This document shows positions 7,529 through 16,061 of a stretch of DNA of 64,000 nt, one piece after another (the stretch's first letter is position 1; each line of letters opens with the position of its first letter). Origin of the DNA: Bacillota bacterium (GTDB lineage Bacteria; Bacillota; Clostridia; Oscillospirales; Oscillospiraceae); contig JAEXCS010000040.1 in the NCBI GenBank assembly GCA_023402075.1, positions 1 to 64,000 of the forward strand. The letters are read 5' to 3'. A program made the position numbers and the translations under genes. The notes below the pieces were generated by a model, which was not told the origin of the DNA, made no database searches, and worked only from the letters and a program-made list of their open reading frames with translations.

Positions 7529-8881
7529 TTAGAACTGGCCCTGCTGAATCATGGCTTCGGCAACCTTCTTGAAGCCAGCGATGTTGGCGCCGGCCACCAG
7601 GTCGTAGCCCAAGCCATACTCCTCAGCTGCCTCGGCAGACATGCTGTGGATGGTGACCATCATCTTCTTCAGCTGTGCGTCAACTTCCTCTGCGGTCCAG
7701 ACCAGACGCTCGGAGTTCTGAGACATCTCCAGAGCGGAAACGCCCACGCCGCCGGCGTTGACAGCCTTGGAGGGAGCAACCACCATGTGCTTCTGCTCAC
7801 GCAGATATTCCAGCGCATCGTTGGTGGTGGGCATGTTGGCAACTTCGATGTAATACTTCACGCCGGACTCGGCAATCTTCTTGGCCCACTCCAGATTGAC
7901 GTCGTTCTGCATAGCGGCGGGCATGAGAATATCCACATCCTTGTGGCCCCAGTGCTTGGTGCCTTCCACAAACTCGCAGCCGAACTTCTCGGCGTAGGGC
8001 TTGCAGTGCATGGGGTCCTTGGCGCGCATGTCAAGGATGAAGTTCAGCTTCTCGTCGGTGTCGATACCGGCGGGATCATGGACGTAGCCGTCGGGGCCAG
8101 CCATGTAAGTAACCTTGGCGCCAAGCTCGGCAGCCTTCTTCATGATGCCCCAGGCCACGTTGCCGTAGCCGGAAACGGCGATGCGCTTGCCCTCAATGGA
8201 GTCGTTCTCGTGCTTGAGCACCTCGCACAGATAGTACACCGCGCCAAAGCCGGTGGCCTCGGGACGGATCAGGCTGCCGCCGTAGCTCAGGCCCTTGCCG
8301 GTGATGACACCGTTCTCCCAAACGCCCTTCAGGCGGCGGTACTGACCGTACAGATAGCCGATCTCGCGGGCGCCAACGCCCATGTCGCCGGCGGGAACGT
8401 CCACATCGGGCCCGATGTAGCGATACAGCGCGGTCATAAAGCTCTGGCAGAAGCGCATGACCTCGGCGTCGGACTTGCCGGCGGGATCGAAGTCGGAGCC
8501 GCCCTTGGCACCGCCGATGGGCAGGCCGGTCAGGCTGTTCTTAAAGGTCTGCTCAAAGCCCAGAAACTTGATGATGCCCTCGTACACGTTCTTCTGGAAG
8601 CGCAGGCCGCCCTTGTAGGGGCCGATGGCACCGTTAAACTGGCAGCGCCAGCCGCGGTTGGTGTGCCAATTGCCCTGATCGTCTTCCCAGGTCACGCGGA
8701 AGGTAAACATACGCTCCGGCTCCACCATGCGGGTAAGCAGGTCGACCTTCTCGTATTCGGGGTGCTTCTCAATGACGGGCTCCAGAGAAGAGAAGACCTC
8801 CTCCACAGTCTGGACAAACTCGGGCTCGTTGCCGTGCTTGGTCTTTACATTTTCCAGTACGCTGGCAAGATATGCATTCAT
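7529..8881 (-). CDS. gdhA: NADP-type glutamate dehydrogenase
   Basis: 450 aa, the length of hexameric GDH (family I). It shows the substrate-binding lysine segment (NSLTGLPIGGAKGGSD), the catalytic region VDVPAGDMGVGAREIG, and the nucleotide-binding motif VSGYGNVAWG in the Rossmann domain. It converts 2-oxoglutarate and ammonia to glutamate with NAD(P)H, reversibly. The C-terminal half has VAPSKAVNAGGVGVSALEMSQ, typical of bacterial enzymes. The start is the ATG at 8881 (MNAYLASVLENV) behind AGGAGG. One codon upstream, a TTG also reads in frame. Codon use is strongly biased to C/G-ending codons, as expected for a highly expressed gene. Confidence 0.97.
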   Translation of the reverse strand: MNAYLASVLENVKTKHGNEPEFVQTVEEVFSSLEPVIEKHPEYEKVDLLTRMVEPERMFTFRVTWEDDQGNWHTNRGWRCQFNGAIGPYKGGLRFQKNVYEGIIKFLGFEQTFKNSLTGLPIGGAKGGSDFDPAGKSDAEVMRFCQSFMTALYRYIGPDVDVPAGDMGVGAREIGYLYGQYRRLKGVWENGVITGKGLSYGGSLIRPEATGFGAVYYLCEVLKHENDSIEGKRIAVSGYGNVAWGIMKKAAELGAKVTYMAGPDGYVHDPAGIDTDEKLNFILDMRAKDPMHCKPYAEKFGCEFVEGTKHWGHKDVDILMPAAMQNDVNLEWAKKIAESGVKYYIEVANMPTTNDALEYLREQKHMVVAPSKAVNAGGVGVSALEMSQNSERLVWTAEEVDAQLKKMMVTIHSMSAEAAEEYGLGYDLVAGANIAGFKKVAEAMIQQGQF

Positions 8882-8956
8882 CAAAAACTTCCTCCTTCAT
8901 TTTTTAACGGCGATTTTTGCATAAAACAACGAAATTTTCATAGTTGCGCTTTAATT

Positions 8957-8985
8957 ATTCTAGCACTTTCCCTGTATGGAAGCAA
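8957..8985 (-). promoter_or_regulatory. Predicted promoter of gdhA
   Basis: On the minus strand: TTGCTT, a 17-bp spacer, TAGAAT. This leaves a leader of roughly 70 nt before the gdhA start. Confidence 0.65.
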
Positions 8986-9109
8986 GCATCCTTTTCTTCA
9001 TATGGGCCATTTTCTTTCTGTATGACGGAAAAAATTCATGCAGGTTTTTGTGCAGTTTACCAAAGAAATGCAAGATATGCGTCTTTTAATGAAAAACAGG
9101 CACTTTACA

Positions 9110-9137
9110 TTGACTTTTTGAGATAGGCCTATATAAT
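9110..9137 (+). promoter_or_regulatory. Predicted promoter of the phosphoribosyltransferase gene
   Basis: TTGACT (9110-9115), 16-bp spacer, TATAAT (9132-9137), about 60 bp upstream of the start codon. Confidence 0.8.
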
Positions 9138-9198
9138 AAATATGTTTGGAACCCGGGGAAAATCGGAAATTCGACTGTGTTGTTGGAGGAGTTTTACT

Positions 9199-9765
9199 AT
9201 GCGCCAAACTTATAAAACAAACATTGCGGGGCTGGAGAGAGAGCTGCCCATCTGCAAGGTGACGGACGATTTATACATCGGCGCGTTCATCTGCTTCGGC
9301 GACGCGGAGATTACCGTTGCCTGTGCCCGGGAGCTTTTAAAGCTGGTTCCGCAGGCAGACTACGATTATATGCTCACGGCGGAGGCCAAGAGTATCCCTT
9401 TGATTCATGAAATGGCGCGCCAGTCCGGCGCGAAGCATTATTTTATTGCCCGGAAGGGCCCCAAGGCGTATATGCCCGACCCCATTTATGTGGAGGACCA
9501 GTCCATCACCACCGCCGGGTCACAGAGGCTGTATCTGGGTCAGGACGACGCGGAGCTGATCCGGGGGAAGCGGGTGCTGCTGGTGGACGACGTGATTTCC
9601 ACGGGCGGGTCGATGCATGCCATGGAGGCGCTGGTGAATCTGGCAGGCGGAACCACGGCAGGCCGCATCGCGGTGTTTGCGGAGGGAGACGCGCAGGCCC
9701 GCAGCGACATCCGGTTTCTGGAGTCTCTGCCCCTGTTTAACCCGGATGGAACGGTTAAGTGCTGA
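9199..9765 (+). CDS. Purine-type phosphoribosyltransferase (apt/xpt-like)
   Basis: 188 aa type I phosphoribosyltransferase. The PRPP-binding loop is VLLVDDVISTGGS at about residues 120-132. The pyrophosphate-loop region reads TAEAKSIPLIHEMA, and the hood region includes FIARKGPKAYM, as in adenine and xanthine phosphoribosyltransferases. It would convert a free purine base plus PRPP to the nucleotide, in salvage. Substrate cannot be fixed from sequence. The start is the ATG at 9199 behind GGAGGAG; an ATG at 9142 lies at the transcription start of the predicted promoter and is rejected. It is a single-gene unit between promoter and terminator. Confidence 0.85.
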   Translation: MRQTYKTNIAGLERELPICKVTDDLYIGAFICFGDAEITVACARELLKLVPQADYDYMLTAEAKSIPLIHEMARQSGAKHYFIARKGPKAYMPDPIYVEDQSITTAGSQRLYLGQDDAELIRGKRVLLVDDVISTGGSMHAMEALVNLAGGTTAGRIAVFAEGDAQARSDIRFLESLPLFNPDGTVKC

Positions 9766-9774
9766 AAAGATGAA

Positions 9775-9809
9775 AAGCGGGAGACGGTAAGCCGTCTCCC
9801 GCTTTTTTT
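9775..9809 (+). terminator. Rho-independent terminator
   Basis: AAGCGGGAGACGG-TAAG-CCGTCTCCCGCTT followed by a run of T, 9 bp after the phosphoribosyltransferase stop. Confidence 0.93.
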
Positions 9810-10040
9810 GAGCCGTATCAGGAATGGAAACGCCGCCGCTTTCTCCGGTGCGGCTTGTTGGGTGAGCTGGCCTTTTGCTGTGCCACAAAATATCCTTGTA
9901 AAGCACAAGCAGACGAGTTGCGGTTTCACAGCATAAAGTGCACTTTACCTTTATTTTACATAATCTCCATAACCTTCAAACACGGACATGCTATCGTTTG
10001 ATGTATGAAAAATCATATATTTTAAAGAGGAAATGAACGT

Positions 10041-12065
10041 ATGAAGGTTTCTATTCAATCGAAGGTTCGTAAGGCGATTGCATTTAACGTGATTGCTACC
10101 TGCGTCATCATTACCGCCATCACCTGTGTGCTGATTGGGCGGTATTCTCTTGAAAACCATAAGGTGTTTGCGCAAAGCCTTGCCACATCTTATTCCATGA
10201 GCATCACCGAAGCGGTTGCGTCTGTTAAAAACCAGATACAGAACGTTGCCGCGGATGGAGCGGTGTGCGATCCCACGCTGGATGCGGACGACCGCAGGGC
10301 CTATCTCAAGGTGAGGACACGCGGCACTGCGTTTCTGTCCTTCTCAGTCAGCAACAAAACCGGCCTTACCTACGAGGGGGAAGATATTTCGGGTACCGAT
10401 AGCTTTCAAAGTGCCATCGGGGGTGTTTCCTATCTGTCGGCGCCGGGCCTTTATCCGGGTGAGGATGCGCCGGTGATTTTGGCTGGTGCGGAAGTCACGG
10501 CCATTGGCCCCACCGGTGTTGTCACCGGCAGCCTGCCCGCCGATTACTTTAATCAGTACATCCGCCAGATTTCCATGGGAAAAACCGGGTATGGATTTAT
10601 TATGGACCGCAACGGCACAATTGTTTCGCATCCGGATGATGCGATGCTTTCGATAAATCTGCTGGAGAGCGAAGATGCCGCCGCGCACCCGGAGTGGGCG
10701 GCGCTTCTTGCGCGCATGTGCGCGGGGGAAAACGGCGCGGAGGTTGTGACGAATGCGGAGTCAAAAAAGCTTGTGGCTTATGCTCCCATTGCCGGGGCGG
10801 AGGGATGGGTGCTTGTCGTCAGTCAGGACTATGACGAAATTCTGGCCATGAGCCGTCAGCCAATCTGGATTTCGCTTGTGGTGATGGTGCTGGCTGTGCT
10901 TTGCTCGTTTGTGTTTTCCTCTCACACCGCGTCTTCGTTGGCGCGGCCCATCGCTGCGGCGGTTACGCGCTTGCAGCAGCTTGAGCGGGGCGATCTGGAA
11001 TCTCCCGTGCCCACCGACGCGTCGGTCAGGGAAGCGGAGGCCCTTTTGCAGGCGCTTTCGCACACGGTTCTTTCCCTGCGCGGCTATGTGTCGGAGATTT
11101 CCACCGTCCTTTCCTGCATCGCGCACGGCGATCTCACCGTCAAAAAGGAGCAGGAATACCTTGGCGACTTCGCGCCCATCGGCACTTCGCTGGAAACAAT
11201 TCTGCTATCTCTGAATGGGGTGTTTTCCGAAATTGAGACGGCGGCTTCCACCATCCATCAGGGGGTGAATCAGGTTTCTTCCGGATCCACGCAAATTTCC
11301 GAGCGCGCCTGCACCGAAACCGAGACGATGGCCAGACTGGATGACCGGATTGGGGCCGTCACAGACAGTATCAAGGAGAACACCGATAGCGTGCAGACTG
11401 CCGGAGCGCTGTTTGAACAGATGCGTCAGCAGTCCTTGCATGCGGGTGAGAGTATGACGGAAATGCTTGCGGCAATGGGCGCCATGGAGCAAAATGCGAA
11501 AAAAATTACCGAGGTAATTCGCGTCATTGAGGATATAGCCTTCCAGACCAATGTGCTTGCGCTGAACGCCGCAATCGAGGCGGCGCGGGCAGGCGGCGCC
11601 GGAAAGGGCTTCTCGGTTGTGGCTGGGGAAGTCCGCAATCTTGCGCAAAAAAGCGCGGAGGCTGCCGAAAGCACCCAGTCTTTGCTGGGACAGTCCGTGG
11701 CATCGGTGCAGGCAGGACGCATCCATGCGCAAAAGACCGAAGAGGCTTTGCGAGAAATCATGGATTTTGTGAAGCAGGTGACGGACGCGATTCAGCAAAT
11801 ATCGGGGGCGTCCCTGAAGCAGAAAGAGGCTGCCGTGGAGATGCAGTCGAGTATGACGCAGATTGTATCTTCCATTGCATCAAACAGTGCGTTTTCCGAA
11901 GAGTGTGCCGCCACCAGCCAGAGTCTGCTGGAACAGGCGGATGTTTTGGCCCAGAAAATGCGGCAATTCCGCCTGTGCGAATCTGAGGACAAGTCAATTC
12001 CTGCGGATGATGCCGTCATTCTGCCGCCGGACTGCGAGGACGCGCCGCCTGCATCGTGTACCTGA
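10041..12065 (+). CDS. Methyl-accepting chemotaxis protein with dCache-type sensor
   Basis: 674 aa. A membrane helix at about 9-33, an extracellular dCache-like region (about 35-270, including MGKTGYGFIMDRNGTIVSHPD), a second membrane helix at about 275-297 (ISLVVMVLAVLCSFVFSS), HAMP (about 298-350), a second HAMP-like stretch (about 350-390), then the signalling coiled coil. The highly conserved tip is VLALNAAIEAARAGGAGKGFSVVAGEVRNLAQKS-type sequence (abbreviated), which contacts CheA/CheW. It senses a small extracellular ligand, likely an amino or organic acid by family, and controls motility. No CheR/CheB pentapeptide is seen at the C-terminus. No other chemotaxis genes are in the window. 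Confidence 0.92.
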   Translation: MKVSIQSKVRKAIAFNVIATCVIITAITCVLIGRYSLENHKVFAQSLATSYSMSITEAVASVKNQIQNVAADGAVCDPTLDADDRRAYLKVRTRGTAFLSFSVSNKTGLTYEGEDISGTDSFQSAIGGVSYLSAPGLYPGEDAPVILAGAEVTAIGPTGVVTGSLPADYFNQYIRQISMGKTGYGFIMDRNGTIVSHPDDAMLSINLLESEDAAAHPEWAALLARMCAGENGAEVVTNAESKKLVAYAPIAGAEGWVLVVSQDYDEILAMSRQPIWISLVVMVLAVLCSFVFSSHTASSLARPIAAAVTRLQQLERGDLESPVPTDASVREAEALLQALSHTVLSLRGYVSEISTVLSCIAHGDLTVKKEQEYLGDFAPIGTSLETILLSLNGVFSEIETAASTIHQGVNQVSSGSTQISERACTETETMARLDDRIGAVTDSIKENTDSVQTAGALFEQMRQQSLHAGESMTEMLAAMGAMEQNAKKITEVIRVIEDIAFQTNVLALNAAIEAARAGGAGKGFSVVAGEVRNLAQKSAEAAESTQSLLGQSVASVQAGRIHAQKTEEALREIMDFVKQVTDAIQQISGASLKQKEAAVEMQSSMTQIVSSIASNSAFSEECAATSQSLLEQADVLAQKMRQFRLCESEDKSIPADDAVILPPDCEDAPPASCT

Positions 12066-12180
12066 TCCGCGGTTTATCGCTTTCCACGAACAGTGGGGAA
12101 AAGTGCCCTGAAATAGAATCTCTGTGCATGGCGGATACGGCTGCGCCTTGTAGTCTGCCTGTCCTGCGTACAAACAGAAA

Positions 12181-12221
12181 GGTCGGGAACCGGTGAGCAC
12201 CGGTTCCCGACCTTGTTTTTT
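12181..12221 (+). terminator. Rho-independent terminator after the chemoreceptor gene
   Basis: GGTCGGGAACCGGTG-AGC-ACCGGTTCCCGACC followed by TTGTTTTTT. The rest of 12066-12304 holds no gene that I can support. Confidence 0.92.
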
Positions 12222-12304
12222 AGATTTACTGCGGGGATGAACTGTCTTTGTGACATGGCGGGCTTGCCATCATCCGCTTCTTTTTTTAAGCAGGCGGCAT
12301 AGAA

Positions 12305-12874
12305 TTATACGTTCTCAGCGTATTTCTCCCTGTCCCGTTTGATCTGTTTTTGATAGCGGTCGGCTTCGGAAAAGACGCAGCCGCAGTATTTCTGCATATA
12401 AAAGCCCAGCTCCCGTGCCCGCTGGTTGCCCTCGCGGAAATTGGCGCGGAAGTCGCGGTATAAAAATGAAACGCCGTATTGCTTTGCAAACCCTTCCGCC
12501 GCCCTGGCAATGCCGTCATGATCCTGATAAAGAGAGGCCAGAAGCGTGGAGGTAAAGGCTTCATACCCGTGCTGGGCGGCATAGCGGGCCGTCTCTTCCA
12601 GACGATGCTCGTAGCACCAGGCGCACCGGCGGTCAATGTCGCCCGCCACATGGCAAACAAAGTCCCGCAGCCCGTACTCCTCCCGCACAATCAGCTTCAT
12701 GCCGATGCTGGGCGCATACTCCGCAAGACAGTCCCGTCGGGCTTCGTATTCTTTCCATGGATGGATATTGGGATTATACCAAAAGGCCGTGGGCTCCAGC
12801 CCTTCCGCACGCAAAGGCTCGATGCAGGAAAGGGAGCAGGGGGCGCAGCAGCAGTGCAGCAAAACGGATTCCAT
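12305..12874 (-). CDS. queH: Epoxyqueuosine reductase QueH
   Basis: 189 aa. The N-terminal motif LLHCCCAPCS at about residues 5-14, the later DRRCAWCYEHRLEETA, and the C-terminal KYCGCVFS are the conserved cysteine motifs of QueH (DUF208). QueH reduces epoxyqueuosine to queuosine in tRNA anticodon position 34 using Fe-S chemistry, replacing the cobalamin-dependent QueG. The start is the ATG at 12874, eight bases after GAGGTGA. An in-frame GTG at 12886 overlaps that site. The rest of queuosine synthesis is not in the window, so the cell may salvage queuine or carry those genes elsewhere. Confidence 0.92.
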   Translation of the reverse strand: MESVLLHCCCAPCSLSCIEPLRAEGLEPTAFWYNPNIHPWKEYEARRDCLAEYAPSIGMKLIVREEYGLRDFVCHVAGDIDRRCAWCYEHRLEETARYAAQHGYEAFTSTLLASLYQDHDGIARAAEGFAKQYGVSFLYRDFRANFREGNQRARELGFYMQKYCGCVFSEADRYQKQIKRDREKYAENV

Positions 12875-13016
12875 AAAACGTGTCACCTCGCCGTCAGTAT
12901 ACCAGATGCCGCAGCTTTGCGCAAGAGCGTGGTCAGAAGGTTCACAGGGCAGAAGATTCCTCTGTTTCCAATGTTGGTTTTTAACGCAACATTAACGGAG
13001 GAAACCGTTTTTGCAA

Positions 13017-13045
13017 TTGAAAAGTTCACAGAAACAGAGTAAAAT
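13017..13045 (+). promoter_or_regulatory. Predicted promoter of the activase operon
   Basis: TTGAAA (13017-13022), 17-bp spacer, TAAAAT (13040-13045). Confidence 0.65.
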
Positions 13046-13115
13046 GAACACTGTTTAACAGGAGGTGCGGTGCGAATTTTCGCGCCGTTCGGACATTCTT
13101 AGGAGGAATCTGTTT

Positions 13116-16058
13116 TTGCGAGTTGGACTGGATGTCGGTTCCACCACCATCAAATGCGTGGTGCTGGATGACGACGAAAAAATTATATATTCTACATACG
13201 AGCGTCATTACAGTCATATTTTGGAAAAATCGGAGGAACTGCTGCGGCGCATGGCGCAGTGGCATGTTCCCGGCGGGCGGGCCTTGCTCTCCATTTCCGG
13301 CTCCGCCGGAATGGGCATGGCGCAGGGCGTGGAGGTTCCCTTTGTGCAGGAGGTGTTTGCCACTCGCGTGGCGGTGGGGCGGCTTGCTCCCGGCACCGAT
13401 GTGGTGATTGAGCTTGGCGGCGAAGACGCCAAAATTCTCTTTATGACAAACGGACTTGAGGTCCGGATGAACGGCTCCTGCGCGGGAGGAACCGGCGCCT
13501 TTATTGACCAGATGGCAACGCTTTTGAAGCTGACCGCGGAGGAGCTGGACACAGCGGCCCTGCGGGCGGAGAAGACCTATACCATCGCGTCCCGCTGCGG
13601 CGTGTTTGCCAAAAGCGATGTGCAGCCTCTTATCAATCAGGGTGCAAAGGCGGAGGATATTGCCGCCAGCATCTATCAGGCGGTGGTCAATCAGACCATC
13701 GCGGGGCTGGCACAGGGCCGTCCCATCAAGGGAAAGGTTTTATATCTGGGCGGGCCGCTCACCTTCTCAAGGTGCCTGCGGGAGAGCTTTGACACCACGT
13801 TGGGCGTTGCGGGTATGTGCCCGGAAAACAGCCTTTTGTTCGTGGCCCTTGGTGCGGCGCTGTATTCCGATCAGGAATTTGATCTGGCGGACGTGGCCCG
13901 ACACCTGCGGGAACGGGGCGCGTCGGAAACCTACCGGTCTCAGCCGCCCCTGTTTGCTGACGAGGAGGAGTACGAACAGTTCCGCGCACGGCATGCAAAT
14001 GCGTCCGTTCCGCAGGTTCCCTTTGGTGCGGAGTATGCCGGGCCGGTGCACATCGGGATTGACTCCGGCTCCACCACCGTGAAGGTGGCGGTGATTGACC
14101 AGCAGGCCCGGCTGCTGTTTACGGACTACCGCCCCAACGAGGGCAGTCCCACCACTCTGATCCGGGAGGTGCTTCTGCGGCTGTATGACGAGCACCCGGC
14201 TTTGCAGATTGCCTCCGTCACCACCACGGGATATGGCGAGGATTTGGCCAAGGCCGCGTTTCACGCGGATTTCGGCGTGGTGGAAACCGTGGCCCATTTT
14301 ACCGCTGCCCGACATTTCCTGCCGGATGTGGATTTCATCATCGACATCGGCGGGCAGGACATGAAGTGCTTCAAGATTGAAAACGGAGCCATTGGCGATA
14401 TCTTTTTAAATGAAGCCTGTTCCTCCGGCTGCGGCAGCTTCCTCCAAACCTTTGCGCAGGCGCTGGGCAGGGACGTAAAGGAATTTGCAAAGCTGGGCCT
14501 GTTTGCCCGGCGGCCTGTGGACCTTGGCAGCCGGTGCACGGTGTTTATGAATTCCAGCGTGAAGCAGGCCCAGAAGGATGGGGCCTCCATTGAGAATATT
14601 TCCGCGGGCCTTTCCATCAGCGTGGTGAAAAATGCCATCTACAAGGTGATCCGCGCCGCCTCTCCCGAAGAGCTTGGACGGAACATTGTGGTGCAGGGCG
14701 GTACATTTTACAACGAGGCGGTTTTGCGGGCTTTTGAAAAGGAAATGGGTACGGAGGTCATCCGTCCCGACATCGCGGGACTGATGGGGGCTTACGGCGC
14801 GGCGCTGCACGGCATGGAAAAGGCAGAGCCGGGGAGGCAAAGCACATTGCTGACGGCAGAGCGCCTGCGCAGTTTTACGCAGGATACCCGCAGCAGGCTG
14901 TGCGGCCTGTGCGGCAATAACTGTCAGCTTACCGTCAATACCTTTTCTGACGGCTCCGTCTTCCTCAGCGGCAACCGCTGCGATCGCCCGGTTACCGGCA
15001 AGGCGGACACCGGATTGCTGAATCTCTACGAATACAAGCGCAGGCTGCTTTTAAGCTATAAGCCCGTCCCCGGAAAGCGGGGAAAAATCGGACTTCCCCT
15101 GTGTCTGAATAACTATGAGCTGCTGCCTTTCTGGCACGCGTTTTTTACGCGTCTGGGTTTTACCGTGTATCATAGTCCCCTCAGCAGCCGGGATTTGTAC
15201 CTGAAGGGGCAGGCCAGCATCCCCAGTGATACTGCCTGCTTCCCGGCAAAGCTGGCCCACGGCCACATCCAATATCTGAGCCGTCTGGGGCTGGACGCGA
15301 TTTTCTATCCCTGCATGACCTATAATTTGGACGAGGGCAAGGGTGAGAATCACTATAACTGTCCCGTGGTTGCCTATTATCCCGAGGTAATCGCCGGGAA
15401 CTCTCCCGAGATTAAGAACGTCAAATTTATATACGACTATGTGGGGCTTCACAATCCCAAGGAATTTGCCCGCAAAATGCACGGAATTCTCGGGAAATAT
15501 TTTCCCGGCATCGGCCGGGGTGAGATTCGGCAGGCGGCGGACGAGGCCTATGCCGAGTATGAAAAGCATATGGCGCAAATTCGCGGGGAGGGTGAGCGCA
15601 TTATCAGGCAGGCCCGGGAAGAGGGGCGGCGCATCGTTGTTCTGGCGGGGCGGCCCTACCACGCGGACCCGGAGGTGAACCACGGGATTGACACCCTGCT
15701 GACCCAGTTTGGCGCGGCGGTGGTGACGGAAGACGCGGTTTCTGAGCTGGTGGATCGGTTTGAAACCTCCGTGCTGAACCAGTGGACCTACCACGCCCGG
15801 TTGTACGCCGCCGCGAAATACTGCACGGAATGCAGCGATATGGAGCTGGTACAGCTTGTGTCCTTTGGCTGCGGGGTGGATGCTATCACCTCCGACGAGA
15901 CACGGGAAATTTTGCAGGAGGGCGGAAAGCTCTACACCCAGCTTAAAATTGACGAAATTACGAATTTGGGCGCGGTGCGTATCCGCCTGCGGAGCCTGTT
16001 TGCCGCATTGGAGGAACAGGAAGACCGACGGCAGATTGCCGCGCGGAAGGAGGACTGA
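13116..16058 (+). CDS. Double-ASKHA 2-hydroxyacyl-CoA dehydratase activase fused to DUF2229
   Basis: 980 aa. Two BadF/HgdC-type ATPase domains in tandem. The first (about 1-255) has GLDVGSTTIKCVV, ELGGEDAK, SCAGGTGAF and ASRCGVF. The second (about 310-575) has GIDSGSTTVKVAV, DIGGQDMKC, ACSSGCGSF and GSRCTVF. The cysteines in the last two motifs of each are the [4Fe-4S] ligands of HgdC dimers. A cysteine motif CGLCGNNC (about 605-612) leads into DUF2229 (about 640-930). By family, the ATPase injects high-energy electrons into 2-hydroxyacyl-CoA dehydratases. This fused form usually has no dedicated dehydratase next to it, and its partner is unclear. The start is TTG at 13116, eight bases after AGGAGG. 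A GTG at 13065 gives an extra 17 residues not resembling the family. Confidence 0.88.
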   Translation: MRVGLDVGSTTIKCVVLDDDEKIIYSTYERHYSHILEKSEELLRRMAQWHVPGGRALLSISGSAGMGMAQGVEVPFVQEVFATRVAVGRLAPGTDVVIELGGEDAKILFMTNGLEVRMNGSCAGGTGAFIDQMATLLKLTAEELDTAALRAEKTYTIASRCGVFAKSDVQPLINQGAKAEDIAASIYQAVVNQTIAGLAQGRPIKGKVLYLGGPLTFSRCLRESFDTTLGVAGMCPENSLLFVALGAALYSDQEFDLADVARHLRERGASETYRSQPPLFADEEEYEQFRARHANASVPQVPFGAEYAGPVHIGIDSGSTTVKVAVIDQQARLLFTDYRPNEGSPTTLIREVLLRLYDEHPALQIASVTTTGYGEDLAKAAFHADFGVVETVAHFTAARHFLPDVDFIIDIGGQDMKCFKIENGAIGDIFLNEACSSGCGSFLQTFAQALGRDVKEFAKLGLFARRPVDLGSRCTVFMNSSVKQAQKDGASIENISAGLSISVVKNAIYKVIRAASPEELGRNIVVQGGTFYNEAVLRAFEKEMGTEVIRPDIAGLMGAYGAALHGMEKAEPGRQSTLLTAERLRSFTQDTRSRLCGLCGNNCQLTVNTFSDGSVFLSGNRCDRPVTGKADTGLLNLYEYKRRLLLSYKPVPGKRGKIGLPLCLNNYELLPFWHAFFTRLGFTVYHSPLSSRDLYLKGQASIPSDTACFPAKLAHGHIQYLSRLGLDAIFYPCMTYNLDEGKGENHYNCPVVAYYPEVIAGNSPEIKNVKFIYDYVGLHNPKEFARKMHGILGKYFPGIGRGEIRQAADEAYAEYEKHMAQIRGEGERIIRQAREEGRRIVVLAGRPYHADPEVNHGIDTLLTQFGAAVVTEDAVSELVDRFETSVLNQWTYHARLYAAAKYCTECSDMELVQLVSFGCGVDAITSDETREILQEGGKLYTQLKIDEITNLGAVRIRLRSLFAALEEQEDRRQIAARKED

Positions 16059-16061
16059 GCC

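Noticed and set aside
7646..9025. Long plus-strand ORF (459 codons) across gdhA
   Set aside because: It is antisense to a clear glutamate dehydrogenase gene. The biased codon use of gdhA leaves the opposite frame open, and the translation is Gly/Val/His/Leu-rich without any family pattern.
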